A stretch of 64,000 nucleotides of DNA from Diaphorobacter caeni (GTDB lineage Bacteria > Pseudomonadota > Gammaproteobacteria > Burkholderiales > Burkholderiaceae_C). Positions 16,002 through 25,003 of the stretch are shown here, in pieces. A program made the position numbers and the translations under genes. How positions within the stretch are numbered: position 1 is the stretch's first letter; each line of letters starts with the position of its first letter. The notes beneath the pieces were generated by a model that had not been told where the DNA came from, searched no databases, and saw nothing but the letters and a program-made list of their open reading frames with translations. The stretch covers positions 372,001 to 436,000 of the forward strand of contig NZ_JADKYZ010000004.1 of the NCBI RefSeq assembly GCF_015354245.1. The letters run 5' to 3'.

Positions 16002-16442
16002 GTGCAAAAAATGAAAGCAGCAATCAGAAGAAAAATACACCGGGAAGGCGGCTTCACGCTGATCGAGTTGATGATCACGGTGGCGGTGGTCGGCATTCTG
16101 GCCGCCATCGCCTACCCGTCGTACCAGGAGTATGTGATCCGCTCACGGCGCACCGAAGGCATGGCGTTATTGAGCGACGCGGCGGCCAAGCAGGAGCGTT
16201 GGCGTGCGCAGAATGGCAGCTACACGACCACCGTCTCTGATCTGAGACTGGGACATGGCGATCTTTCGGAGCGTGAATACTACAAGCTGACCATCACGGC
16301 CGACAATGGCTACACACTGACGGCGACGCGCAATGGTGCGCAAGTTGCCGACAAAAAATGCGGCAACTTCACGCTCAATGCACTCGGCGCCAAGGGCATG
16401 GAAGCTGGGAAACCCGGCACGGTGAAGGACTGCTGGCGCTGA
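16002..16442 (+). CDS. pilE: PilE-type minor pilin
   Basis: About 146 aa with prepilin motif [29 protein letters not shown] and the DUF/ComP-like tail [17 protein letters not shown] ... [15 protein letters not shown]. The C-terminal Cys pair (KKCGNF and DCW) would form the D-loop disulfide. I chose GTG at 16002 because AGGAG sits 6 bases upstream; ATG 16011 is the alternative. It closes the six-gene cluster, 90 bases after pilY1. Confidence 0.9.
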   Translation: MQKMKAAIRRKIHREGGFTLIELMITVAVVGILAAIAYPSYQEYVIRSRRTEGMALLSDAAAKQERWRAQNGSYTTTVSDLRLGHGDLSEREYYKLTITADNGYTLTATRNGAQVADKKCGNFTLNALGAKGMEAGKPGTVKDCWR

Positions 16443-16558
16443 CCCACTCGATTTCACCGGTCCTCATGATGGCCGCACAGCACCCCGCTCCAGGCGCTCC
16501 GTAGACAAGTTCTCTACAATTTCGCCCTTCGAGCCAGCGCTGACAGAGCAACACCATC

Positions 16559-16963
16559 ATGAGATCCCCCATCGCCATCGTAGACGTGGACCGCGTCGAG
16601 ACCTGGCAACGCTACCGCGCAGGCATGTGCGACACCTGCGCCGCCAACTGCTGCACCATGCCGCTGGAAGTGCAGCTCTCCGATCTGGTGCGTCTTGGCA
16701 TCGTCGATGCGTTCGAGGTCGAGCATGTCGATGTCAAGCTGATCGCCAAGCGCCTGTTGAAGATGAAGGTCATCGACCACTTCAACCACAAGAACACCAT
16801 TTTCACCATGGGCCGCCGCGCGAGCGGGGACTGCAATTTTCTGGACGAAAAGACGCGCCTCTGCACGGTGTATGAAACGCGGCCGGAGACCTGCCGGCTG
16901 CATCCGCAAAAGAAGAGCCCCAAGCCCGGATTCTGCGCGTATGGCGCGCGGCGCCCGCGCTGA
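16559..16963 (+). CDS. YkgJ-family Cys-cluster protein
   Basis: A 134-aa soluble protein with the CxxCxxxCC cluster (CDTCAANCC near residues 24-32) and further cysteines in GDCNF, RLCTVYETRPETCRLHP and GFCAYG. This is the PF03692 zinc/iron-chelating domain pattern. The family is thought to bind a metal or Fe-S cluster; its role is not established. It lies 20 bases before the exporter gene on the same strand. Confidence 0.85.
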   Translation: MRSPIAIVDVDRVETWQRYRAGMCDTCAANCCTMPLEVQLSDLVRLGIVDAFEVEHVDVKLIAKRLLKMKVIDHFNHKNTIFTMGRRASGDCNFLDEKTRLCTVYETRPETCRLHPQKKSPKPGFCAYGARRPR

Positions 16964-16983
16964 TTCGCGCTGGATACACATCC

Positions 16984-17883
16984 ATGTCCGCGCCCTCCTC
17001 CCGCGCCACGCTGATCGGCCTTGCGGCGATCCTGTGCTGGTCAACATCGGTCGGTCTGTTCCGCAGCGTGGCCGAGCATCTGGGCCCGGTGGGCGGTGCG
17101 GCAAGCGTTTTTTCACTGAGCGCGCTGCTGGTCAGTCTGCGCTTCGGCCTGCCGAAATGGTCGCAATTGCGGGCCTGGAACCCGGTCTATGTTTGGGGAT
17201 GCGGGCTGATCTTCGTGGCATATGAGATCGGGCTGGCGCTGTCCATCGGCTTTGCGAGCGACCGCACGCAGACGCTCGAGCTCGGCATGATCAACTACCT
17301 CTGGCCCAGCCTCACCGTGGTGCTGGCGACCGCGCTCGGGCTGCAGCGCTTTCGCTGGGGACTGGTTCCGGGCGTGCTGCTCGCCATGCTGGGCATCGTG
17401 ATGGTGCTGCAGGGCGACGGTCAGTTCTCCATCGCGGGCCTGTGGGCCAATGTGCGAAGCAATCCGCTGGCCTACGGTCTGGCGTTCGCCGCCGCGTTGC
17501 TCTGGCCCTGCTATTCGGTGTTGGCGCGCCTGTACGGACGAGGTGCGAATGCGCTGTCACTGTTTCTCTGGGGCGTTTCGCTGTGCCTGTGGCTGCACCA
17601 TGCGTTCAGTGACGAACCGGCGATGCACTTCACCGTGCCCGCACTGCTGCAGCTCGCTGCGCTCGGCGGGCTCACCGCGCTGGGCTACAGCTGCTGGGAC
17701 TACGGCATCCGCCATGGCGACCTCACCGTGATGGCCGTGGGCTCGTATTTCACGCCCGTGCTTTCGGCTCTGGTGGGAACGGTGTGGCTGAACGTCACGC
17801 CCTCATGGAGCTTTTGGCAGGGCGTGGCGCTGGTCACGCTCGGCTCGCTGATCTGCTGGTACAGCACGCGGGAGCGCCGCTAG
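16984..17883 (+). CDS. yddG: YddG-type aromatic amino acid exporter (DMT/EamA superfamily)
   Basis: A 299-aa inner-membrane protein with about ten hydrophobic helices and two EamA halves. The N-terminus ILCWSTSVGLFRSVAEHLGPVGGAA and the second-half segment GYSCWDYGIRHGDLTVMAVGSYFTPVLSAL follow the YddG family, which exports Phe, Tyr, Trp and analogues such as paraquat. Its TAG stop lies inside one arm of a 17-bp inverted repeat shared with the convergent histidine kinase gene. Confidence 0.8.
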   Translation: MSAPSSRATLIGLAAILCWSTSVGLFRSVAEHLGPVGGAASVFSLSALLVSLRFGLPKWSQLRAWNPVYVWGCGLIFVAYEIGLALSIGFASDRTQTLELGMINYLWPSLTVVLATALGLQRFRWGLVPGVLLAMLGIVMVLQGDGQFSIAGLWANVRSNPLAYGLAFAAALLWPCYSVLARLYGRGANALSLFLWGVSLCLWLHHAFSDEPAMHFTVPALLQLAALGGLTALGYSCWDYGIRHGDLTVMAVGSYFTPVLSALVGTVWLNVTPSWSFWQGVALVTLGSLICWYSTRERR

Positions 17884-18006
17884 GGAGCCTCTGCACCAAT
17901 TGACCGTCAAGCGACTGGATGCAGATCGGGATGGGATGTTCAACGCAGACGACCGCCCGAGGCTGCGCTGGCACGCGTCGATCTCATTCGTGCAGAGGCT
18001 CCCTAG
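17880..18006. repeat. Perfect 17-bp inverted repeat spanning two convergent gene ends
   Basis: CTAGGGAGCCTCTGCAC (17880-17896) is exactly repeated in inverse at 17990-18006, 93 bases apart. Each arm contains the stop codon of one of the two convergent genes (yddG and the histidine kinase). Transcripts from either side could fold this into a large stem-loop. No T-run follows, so it is not a classical terminator. Confidence 0.85.
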
Positions 18007-19409
18007 GCCGAAGCCACCGCCATGGGCGCGGGCAGCTCCGGCAGCCAGATGCGCGCCTGCAGACCCTGCGGCAGATTCGTGAAGTCGAGCCGTCCGCCAT
18101 GCAACTGCACGATGGCATTCACGCTCGCAAGGCCAAGGCCGTAGCCGCTGCGGTCCTTGCGCGCGCGGAAAAAACGGCGGGTCATCTTCTCGATGGCCTG
18201 CGGGTCCACGCCGGGGCCGTTGTCCTGCACCAGCATCTCCACACCCGAGGCCGCGCGCCTTGCGGTCACCACGATATGCACTGGCCGCACATGGCTTTCC
18301 GCGTCGCTCGAACCGCCGTACTTGATCGCGTTGTCCAGCAGATTGGCCACCGCGCTCGCAATCAGATCGCCGTCGCCAAGCACCGAGAGACCGGGCTGCG
18401 CCTCCACCTGCAGCGTGCCATCGCCATCGTCGAGCAGCGGCTCGTAGAACTCCGCCACGTCCAGCAGCAGCGCGTTGATGTCCACCGGCGCGAAGCTCGC
18501 GCGGCTGGTGCCGCTTTCCACTTCGGCGATCTGCAGCAGCTTGTCGAACACGACGCCCAATTCCTCGACCTCGCCCGACACGCGCGCAAGCGTCGCCGCC
18601 TGCTCCTCGGGTCCGAGCTGGCGCGCATTGCGCAGCTGCAGCGTGATACGGGTGAGCGGCGTGCGCAGGTTGTGCGCGATGGTGTTGGAGACGTGGCGTA
18701 TGCCCTCCATGAGCTGCTCGAGCCGGTCGAGCATGCTGTTGATGTCGCGATTGAGCAGCGTGAATTCATCATCGCGTCCAGCCACCGGAATGCGCTGGCT
18801 CAGATCGCCCGCAGCCACCCGCGCCATGGTGCTGCGGATCGCTGCGGCGCGTTCGTCCACCACACGTCGGAACGTGAGTGCACCGCCGATCGCCATGAAA
18901 AACGCGATCACTGCAGCCATCAGACTCGCGCGGCCGACCAGATCCTCCATGTCGCGCTGCTGCTGCATGTCCGTCCCCACCGCGAGAAACTGCCCGCTCG
19001 GCAGCTCGGCCACCGACACCCGTCCCGTCACGATGTGCCCCCCGCGACGCACCTTGAGCTCGCGCATGCCCATGGTGGTGAGCCGCCGCTGCGGCACCAC
19101 GCTCGCGTTGCCGATGACTGGCGCGCCATGTCCATCCATCAGGATGATGATCTCGGTATCCGTGTTCACTCCATCCTCGAGCGTCTGACGGATCTCGGCC
19201 TCCAGCGACTGCTGCCCATTCTTCTGTGCATGCTCCACAAGGCGCTTGAGATGCGTCTCGGCCTGCCGATCCACCCGCACGCGCAGCACGCCCACGGTCT
19301 GCACGTAGAACACCGCGAGCACGATGGCCATGGTCAGCACCATCAGCCCCGCAAACTGCAGCGCAAGGCGAAACGCGGTGGAACTCCAGGGCTTGGCGCG
19401 CGTGGACAT
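18003..19409 (-). CDS. Sensor histidine kinase of a heavy-metal-type two-component system
   Basis: A 468-aa membrane kinase. It has TM1 near residues 12-35, a periplasmic sensor of about 130 residues, TM2 near 165-185, and HAMP. The phosphoacceptor H box is VSNTIAHNLRTPLTRI, and the ATPase domain has N box NLLDNAIKYGG, DNGPGVD and GYGLGLA. The ATG at 19409 has GGAGGCGA upstream and lies 22 bases after the regulator stop. The frame extends further upstream, but that part overlaps the regulator. By position downstream of an RND metal-efflux operon it is likely metal-responsive; the ligand is not visible. Confidence 0.92.
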   Translation of the reverse strand: MSTRAKPWSSTAFRLALQFAGLMVLTMAIVLAVFYVQTVGVLRVRVDRQAETHLKRLVEHAQKNGQQSLEAEIRQTLEDGVNTDTEIIILMDGHGAPVIGNASVVPQRRLTTMGMRELKVRRGGHIVTGRVSVAELPSGQFLAVGTDMQQQRDMEDLVGRASLMAAVIAFFMAIGGALTFRRVVDERAAAIRSTMARVAAGDLSQRIPVAGRDDEFTLLNRDINSMLDRLEQLMEGIRHVSNTIAHNLRTPLTRITLQLRNARQLGPEEQAATLARVSGEVEELGVVFDKLLQIAEVESGTSRASFAPVDINALLLDVAEFYEPLLDDGDGTLQVEAQPGLSVLGDGDLIASAVANLLDNAIKYGGSSDAESHVRPVHIVVTARRAASGVEMLVQDNGPGVDPQAIEKMTRRFFRARKDRSGYGLGLASVNAIVQLHGGRLDFTNLPQGLQARIWLPELPAPMAVASA

Positions 19410-19431
19410 GTTGATCAGTCGCCTCCCGCCA

Positions 19432-20136
19432 TCAGGCGCCCTGTGGCAGCCGCTGCGGCGCATCCGTCAGGCTGTAGCCCACGCCGCGCACGGTGTGGAT
19501 CAGCGCCGGCTCAAACCCCTTGTCCACCTTGCCGCGCAGGCGGCTGATGTGCACGTCGATCACGTTGGTCTGCGGATCGAAGCGGTAGTCCCACACCGAC
19601 TCCAGCAGCATGGTGCGCGTGACGATCTGGTGCGCGTGCTGCATGAGAAACGCCAGCAACCGGAACTCGCGCGGCTGCAGCGCCAGCGGCACGCCAGCGC
19701 GATCCGCGCTGCGCGTCATCAGGTTGATCCGCAGATCCGCCAGCTTCATCTCGCGCACGGGCGCAGGCACCTGCGCCCGCCGCATCAACGCCTCCAACCG
19801 CGCCGACAGCTCGGAAAACGCAAACGGCTTGGTGAGGTAGTCATCACACCCTGCCTTCAACCCCCGCACCCGCTCATCGGTGGCCGACAGCGCCGAAAGC
19901 ACCAGCACGGGAGTCGTCTTTCCAATCGCCCGCAGCGTCTGCAGGATCTGCAGTCCGTCGAACTCATCGTGCAGCATGCGATCCAGAATGATCACATCCC
20001 ACTGCTCCCCCACCGCCAGCGCAATGCCCTGCACCCCATCCCCGCAGACCGCCACCTGCGCCCCCTGCTCGCGCAACCCGTCCGCAATGTAGCTGGCGTT
20101 GAGCGCGTCGTCTTCGATGATGAGATAGCGGTACAT
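19432..20136 (-). CDS. OmpR/PhoB-family response regulator
   Basis: 234 aa. The receiver domain has the acidic pair EDD (8-10), a phosphorylation Asp in VIILDRML and Lys in YLTKPF. The C-terminal winged helix has LQPREFRLLAFLMQHAHQIVTR and VWDYRFDPQTNVIDVHISRLRGKVD. It resembles CzcR/CusR-type regulators. It is co-transcribed with the kinase and lies downstream of a CzcCBA-like operon that it probably controls. Confidence 0.92.
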   Translation of the reverse strand: MYRYLIIEDDALNASYIADGLREQGAQVAVCGDGVQGIALAVGEQWDVIILDRMLHDEFDGLQILQTLRAIGKTTPVLVLSALSATDERVRGLKAGCDDYLTKPFAFSELSARLEALMRRAQVPAPVREMKLADLRINLMTRSADRAGVPLALQPREFRLLAFLMQHAHQIVTRTMLLESVWDYRFDPQTNVIDVHISRLRGKVDKGFEPALIHTVRGVGYSLTDAPQRLPQGA

Positions 20137-20299
20137 GAAAAAACAGCAAAGAGAACCGATCCCCCACTATACGTGCGCAGAGATGCAGCACGAGCGAAGC
20201 GAAGTGCCGCCCCTCTTGGGAAACCTCTGACTCGCGGCGGTTGTCCGAACGGAGCGACGCAGTCGCGCAGTGAGTTCTGCCGCGTGACCCCGTATCCAC

Positions 20300-20365
20300 A
20301 AGCGCATTTTTGGTGACTTTTTGGGCAAGACCAAAAAGTTACTGCCCCGCCGGGGGCAGTCCCGG
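20300..20365. repeat. Double-hairpin intergenic repeat / likely terminator of the efflux operon
   Basis: A perfect 9-bp hairpin ACTTTTTGG/CCAAAAAGT (20316-20324 and 20331-20339) with a GCAAGA loop is followed directly by CTGCCCC/GGGGCAG. It lies downstream of the outer-membrane factor stop. From memory this GC-rich plus A/T-rich paired design is a dispersed intergenic element in Comamonadaceae genomes; copy number cannot be tested here. Confidence 0.55.
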
Positions 20366-20409
20366 CCTCAGAACTCAAAAAATCAGCTAATCAGCAAAGG
20401 CCCAAAAGA

Positions 20410-21720
20410 TCAATCCAGCGAAGGCACATTCCCACTAGACAACCGCACCTGCCACTCCGCATCCAGATAATCCTTCACCAGATCCAGATACTCCAGCCGA
20501 TGCTCGCTGATGGAACTGAGCGCATCGATCAGCTCAAGAACCCCTCCTTGGCCCAGCTTGTAGGCATCCCCGGACATCCGCTTGAGCGGCTCGATCTGCG
20601 CGAGCCCCTCCTGCTCATACGCCCGCACGCTTTCACGCTTGAGCTGCAGCTGCTGCAATGCGCTGAACAGCGCCGCCTGAGCCTCCTGCTGCGCGGCCTG
20701 CCAGCGCAGCTCGGCCTGTTCGGCCTCCATCCGCGCGTGATCGATATTCCCCTTGTTCCGGTCGAACAGCGGAATCTCCACCGACACCCCCCACTGCGTA
20801 TAGCTGCCGTCGCTGCGGCTCTTCACGCGGGTCGCCCCGACGCTCGGCGTGGGATAGGCATCGCGCTTGGCGACCTCGATCTTGTGCCGTGCCTGATCGA
20901 GTTCTGCCTGCGCCGCTCGCAGCGCGGGCAGACGCGTGCTGGACTGGTTCCAGAGGGTATCGAAATCGGGCACCGGCACCTGCTCCAAGGTCTGGAGCGA
21001 GCCCTCGGCACGCACCTGCCAGGTGGGCATGGCAGCCACCTTGGCGGCGTTGGTGATGGCCGCCATGAGCGCGGCATTCGCCTTGGCCACCTGCATCTTC
21101 ATCTGCGCTTCCTGCAGCGTGAGACGAGCGCCGTCATAGCGGCTGCGCGCGCCCGCTTCGATCTGCCCGCGCACGATGTACGCGGCCTTGGCGAGCGACT
21201 GCTGCGCGTCCTGCCAGACCTGCACGCGCTGCTGCGCGACCAGCAGCTCGTTGAAGGCCTGAGCCGCATCGTTCAGCGCCGCGTTCACCGCCAGCTCCAC
21301 ATGCGCGGCGGCGGTGATTTCGCCCTTCTTCGCGTTCTCGATGCGCAGACCGCGCTGACCGAAGATGGGAATCGGCTGCTCGATGCCCACACCATGCTCG
21401 CCGGGCTTTCCATAGGCCGACGCGACGGGATTGGGAAACGCCGACGCCGTCACCGTATCGGCGCGCGCGAGTCCGGTCTCGAGGCGGCTGGCGGCCAACG
21501 CCGGCTGGTTGCGCACCACCAGGCGCAGGTACTCCTCCATCGTCACGGGCTGCTGCGGCATGGACGATGGGGATGAGGATGAGGATGGGCCGGCCGTGCC
21601 CGCCACCGGCGCATGGACCGCATCCGCCGCATGCACGGCCACAAGGGGCCATGCACCGCAGACCCACAGCGACGCTGCGGCCACCCAGCGGTAAGTCTTA
21701 GTCATCTTGAGCGCCTTCAT
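20410..21720 (-). CDS. CzcC-like outer-membrane factor of RND efflux system
   Basis: A 436-aa protein with a signal peptide (WVAAASLWVCGAWPLVAVHAADA) and two TolC/OEP repeats of coiled-coil helices (for example the segments with ALNDAAQAFNELLVAQQRVQVWQDAQQ and MEAEQAELRWQAAQQEAQAALF). It forms the outer-membrane channel for the RND pump. The ATG at 21720 has AGGAAG upstream and overlaps the end of the pump gene by 23 bases; ATG 21705 is the alternative. CzcC/CnrC-type assignment rests on the operon. Confidence 0.85.
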   Translation of the reverse strand: MKALKMTKTYRWVAAASLWVCGAWPLVAVHAADAVHAPVAGTAGPSSSSSPSSMPQQPVTMEEYLRLVVRNQPALAASRLETGLARADTVTASAFPNPVASAYGKPGEHGVGIEQPIPIFGQRGLRIENAKKGEITAAAHVELAVNAALNDAAQAFNELLVAQQRVQVWQDAQQSLAKAAYIVRGQIEAGARSRYDGARLTLQEAQMKMQVAKANAALMAAITNAAKVAAMPTWQVRAEGSLQTLEQVPVPDFDTLWNQSSTRLPALRAAQAELDQARHKIEVAKRDAYPTPSVGATRVKSRSDGSYTQWGVSVEIPLFDRNKGNIDHARMEAEQAELRWQAAQQEAQAALFSALQQLQLKRESVRAYEQEGLAQIEPLKRMSGDAYKLGQGGVLELIDALSSISEHRLEYLDLVKDYLDAEWQVRLSSGNVPSLD

Positions 21721-24700
21721 CGATTTCTTCCTGGGTCAACATGTTCTTGGGGCCGAGCAGCAGATACAGCACCGGCAGCAGCACGAGCGCGACGATCGGC
21801 AGGATCACCATGCCGCCGACGATCACCGATGCAAACGGGCGCTGCGTCTCGCTGCCCACGCCGGTGGACACGGCCATCGGCAACAGGCCGAGCAGCGCGA
21901 GCAGGGCGACCAGCACGATGGAGCGCATGCGCTCGGCCGTGCCTTCGATCAGCGCCTGCATCATCGGCATGCCCTGACGGCGCAGCTCTTCCACGGCGGA
22001 CACCACCAGCAATCCCGCCAGCGCGACCTGTCCCAGCAGCGCGATGAAACCGATCGCCGCGCTGATCGACAGCTCGATGTGCGCGAGATGCAGCGCGGCG
22101 ATGCCGCCCACCATGGTGAACGGAGCGCACAGCAAGATGACGCCTGCGCTGCGCGCGTGACCCAGCGCACTGAACAGCAGCGCGAACACGATCAGCAGCG
22201 ACAGCGGCACCACCACCTTGAGGCGCGCGGCGGCGCGCTGCTGGTTCTCCCACTCCCCGCCCCAGACGGCCTGGTAGCCATCGGGGATCTTCACGTTCTG
22301 GTTGAACGCGGCGAGCGTGTCGCGCACCACCGAGCCGATGTCGCGACCCTCGACGTTGAATTTCAGCGCCATGTAGCGCGCATTGCCTTCGCGGAAGATC
22401 GACGAATTGCCGATCTTGATGCCCACGCTGCCCACCGAGTGCAGCGGCACCGAACCACCATCGGGCAGCGGAATCGCGATGTTGCGGATGCGCTCCTCGT
22501 CCATGCGATCCACATACGGCAGGCGCACGCGCACCGGCACGGGGTACTCGCCCTCCCACAGCGTGGTGGAAATGTTGCCGGCCAGCGCCACCTCCAGCGT
22601 CTTCTGCGCGGTCTCCATCGCAATGCCCTGACGAGCGAGCGCGGCGCGGTCGAATTCGACGTGCAGCTGCGGCGCGGGCGCGTCGCGATACAGGTCGAGA
22701 TCGACCACGCCTTCAATGTCCTTGGTCGACGCGATGGTCTGCTGCAGGATGGAGCGCAGCGTCGGAATGTCGGGCCCGAACACCTTGAGCACCACCTGGC
22801 CGCGCGCGCCCGAGGTGGACTCTTCCACGCTGTCGCGAATCGGCTGCGCGAAGTTGAAGGCCACACCCGGAATTTCGCCGAGGCTCGCGCGCATCTGCTC
22901 GATCAGCTCGGGCTTGGTCAGGCCCTTGCGCCACTCGCCGTGCGGCTTCAGGCGCACCAGCGACTTGGCCAGGTTGATGGTCTCGTTGTCCGTGCCCGAT
23001 TCGGGGCGGCCCTGCTCAGTGGTCACCGAGATCACCTCGGGAAAGGCCTTGAGTCTCACGCGCACATCGCGCAGCACTTCCTGCCCCTTCTCGAGCGAGA
23101 TCGACGCGGGCATCTGCACCAGCACATAGGCATCGCCCTCATCGAGCTCGGGCAGGAATTCGGTGCCGAGAAACTTGGCCGAAATGCCCGCCACCACCAG
23201 CACCGCGAGCGAGACGATCAGCACCGTGCCCCGACTGCGCGCGGCGCCCAGCACCTTGCCGATCCAATGCTGATAACCATGATGGGCCTTGTCAAAAATC
23301 TTGGGCTCTTCCACCATTACATGCTTGGGCTTGAGGAACAGCGCGCACAGCGCGGGCACCAGCCCCATCGCGAACACCAGCGCGCCGAGCAGCGCGAAGC
23401 TGTAGGTCATCGCGAGCGGACGGAAGATGCGCCCCTCGATGCTCTGCAGCGAGAACACCGGAATCAGCGCCGCGATCACGATGGCCATCGCGAACAGCGT
23501 GGGCTTGGCCACGGCCACGGCCGAATCGATGATGATGTGGCGCATGTCGTTGGCGGTCTGCGGTTTTCGCAAACGCGCATTGCGGATGATGTTCTCGGCC
23601 AGCACCACCGCCCCGTCCACCATGATGCCGAAGTCGATGGCGCCCATCGAGATCAGGTTGGCCGGCATGCCCAGCAGATGCAGGCCGATGAAGGCCACCA
23701 GCAGCGACAGCGGAATCACCGTCGCCACGATCAGCGAGCCGCGCACGCTGCGCAGGAACAGCCACAGCACGGCCACGATCAGCGTCGCGCCGAACAGCAG
23801 GTTGTGCTGCACCGTGGCCAGCGTGTGGCCGACCAGATCGGAGCGGTCGTAATTGGTGGTCATGTGCATGCCCTCGGGCAGGCCACCGCTGTTGAGTTCG
23901 GCCACCTTGGCATGGATGTCGTCGAGCACCACGGACGGGTTCTCGCCGCGCTTGAGCAGCACGATGCCCTGCACCACGTCGTCGTGTTCGTTCTGACCGA
24001 CGGAGCCCTGACGCGGCGTGTGCGACTGCACCACGCGCGCCACATCGCCGATCGTCACCGGCGCGCCGCCGCGCATGGCGACCACGACCTCGTTGATCTC
24101 CTGGGGCGACTTGAGCAGACCGATGCCGCGCACGATCAGCGACTGTTCGCCACGGCGCATCAGGCCGCCACCGACGTTGCGGTTGGACTTGGCGAGCGCA
24201 TCGCTCACGTCGTCGATCGACAGGCCCAGCGAATACAGCTTTTCGGGATCGACCTCGACGTGGAACTCCTTCACGAAGCCGCCCACGCTCACCACGTCGG
24301 CCACGCCCTGCACCTGTTTCAGGACACGCACCACATGCCATTCCTGCTCGGTGCGCAGCTGCGCGAGCGTGTGGCGGTCACTCTCCAGACGGTAGTAGAA
24401 AATCTTGCCGAGCGGCGTGTAGTCCGGCGCCATCTCGGGCGTCACGCCCGGCGGCAGATCGGCCTGCGGCAGGCGCTGCGAGACCTCGGCGCGCGCGTTG
24501 AAGCTCACCGCGTCATCGTTGAAGACGAGGTTGATCATCGCGAGCCCGAAGTAGCTCTCGGAGCGCAGCGACACCAGCCCCGGCGTGCCGTTGAGCTCGC
24601 GCTCCAGCGGCTGGGTGATCTGGCGCTCGACCTCTTCGGGCGCGAGGCCCGGGGCCTGCGCGATCACGCCGACCTGCACGTTGGTCACGTCCGGGTAGGC

Positions 24701-24811
24701 CTCGATGGCGGTATGCAGATACGACCAGACACCATAGATCGCGATCAGCGCCGTGGCGCACAACGCCAGCAGGCGACGGTGCACCACGAAGGAAATGAAG
24801 GAATTCAGCAT
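21698..24811 (-). CDS. czcA: CzcA/CusA-family heavy-metal RND efflux pump
   Basis: A 1037-aa inner-membrane proton-driven pump with twelve TM helices and two large periplasmic loops. The TM4 motif DFGIMVDGAVVLAEN carries the acidic residues typical of the HME branch (DFGxxxDGA), which exports divalent cations such as Co, Zn, Ni or Cd. Further family marks are APGLAPEEVERQITQPLE near residue 52, RPESGTDNE, and the C-terminal half SAAIGFIALLGQVALAGLL. The start at 24811 follows 192 bases after the adaptor gene. The exact metal cannot be decided from sequence alone. Confidence 0.9.
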   Translation of the reverse strand: MLNSFISFVVHRRLLALCATALIAIYGVWSYLHTAIEAYPDVTNVQVGVIAQAPGLAPEEVERQITQPLERELNGTPGLVSLRSESYFGLAMINLVFNDDAVSFNARAEVSQRLPQADLPPGVTPEMAPDYTPLGKIFYYRLESDRHTLAQLRTEQEWHVVRVLKQVQGVADVVSVGGFVKEFHVEVDPEKLYSLGLSIDDVSDALAKSNRNVGGGLMRRGEQSLIVRGIGLLKSPQEINEVVVAMRGGAPVTIGDVARVVQSHTPRQGSVGQNEHDDVVQGIVLLKRGENPSVVLDDIHAKVAELNSGGLPEGMHMTTNYDRSDLVGHTLATVQHNLLFGATLIVAVLWLFLRSVRGSLIVATVIPLSLLVAFIGLHLLGMPANLISMGAIDFGIMVDGAVVLAENIIRNARLRKPQTANDMRHIIIDSAVAVAKPTLFAMAIVIAALIPVFSLQSIEGRIFRPLAMTYSFALLGALVFAMGLVPALCALFLKPKHVMVEEPKIFDKAHHGYQHWIGKVLGAARSRGTVLIVSLAVLVVAGISAKFLGTEFLPELDEGDAYVLVQMPASISLEKGQEVLRDVRVRLKAFPEVISVTTEQGRPESGTDNETINLAKSLVRLKPHGEWRKGLTKPELIEQMRASLGEIPGVAFNFAQPIRDSVEESTSGARGQVVLKVFGPDIPTLRSILQQTIASTKDIEGVVDLDLYRDAPAPQLHVEFDRAALARQGIAMETAQKTLEVALAGNISTTLWEGEYPVPVRVRLPYVDRMDEERIRNIAIPLPDGGSVPLHSVGSVGIKIGNSSIFREGNARYMALKFNVEGRDIGSVVRDTLAAFNQNVKIPDGYQAVWGGEWENQQRAAARLKVVVPLSLLIVFALLFSALGHARSAGVILLCAPFTMVGGIAALHLAHIELSISAAIGFIALLGQVALAGLLVVSAVEELRRQGMPMMQALIEGTAERMRSIVLVALLALLGLLPMAVSTGVGSETQRPFASVIVGGMVILPIVALVLLPVLYLLLGPKNMLTQEEIDEGAQDD

Positions 24812-24920
24812 GCGGACTTCTTCCTGCCTTGTTCTTGTTTTCGGCTCAACGAGAGCGCACTTGTCAACACCATCCCGGTGTTTTCGATCCGAAGGCCGCG
24901 GAGCAGGCCATGCCAGCGGA

Positions 24921-24995
24921 CGCCGTGGAACCGGCTTTGCCGGGCCACTGGCGGCGTCCCCCTTGAGGGGGAAGGCGCGAAGCGACTCAGGGGGT
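24921..24995. repeat. GC-rich intergenic hairpin repeat, copy A
   Basis: This stretch contains consecutive small palindromes: CCGGC-TTT-GCCGG, CCCCCTTGAGGGGG and CGCGAAGCG. On the minus strand it begins CCCCCTGAGTCGCTTCGCG, which matches the element at 56168-56190 except for one base over that stretch. It lies between the adaptor and pump genes of one operon, so it must be read through or processed. Confidence 0.6.
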
Positions 24996-25003
24996 ACTTC
25001 ATG

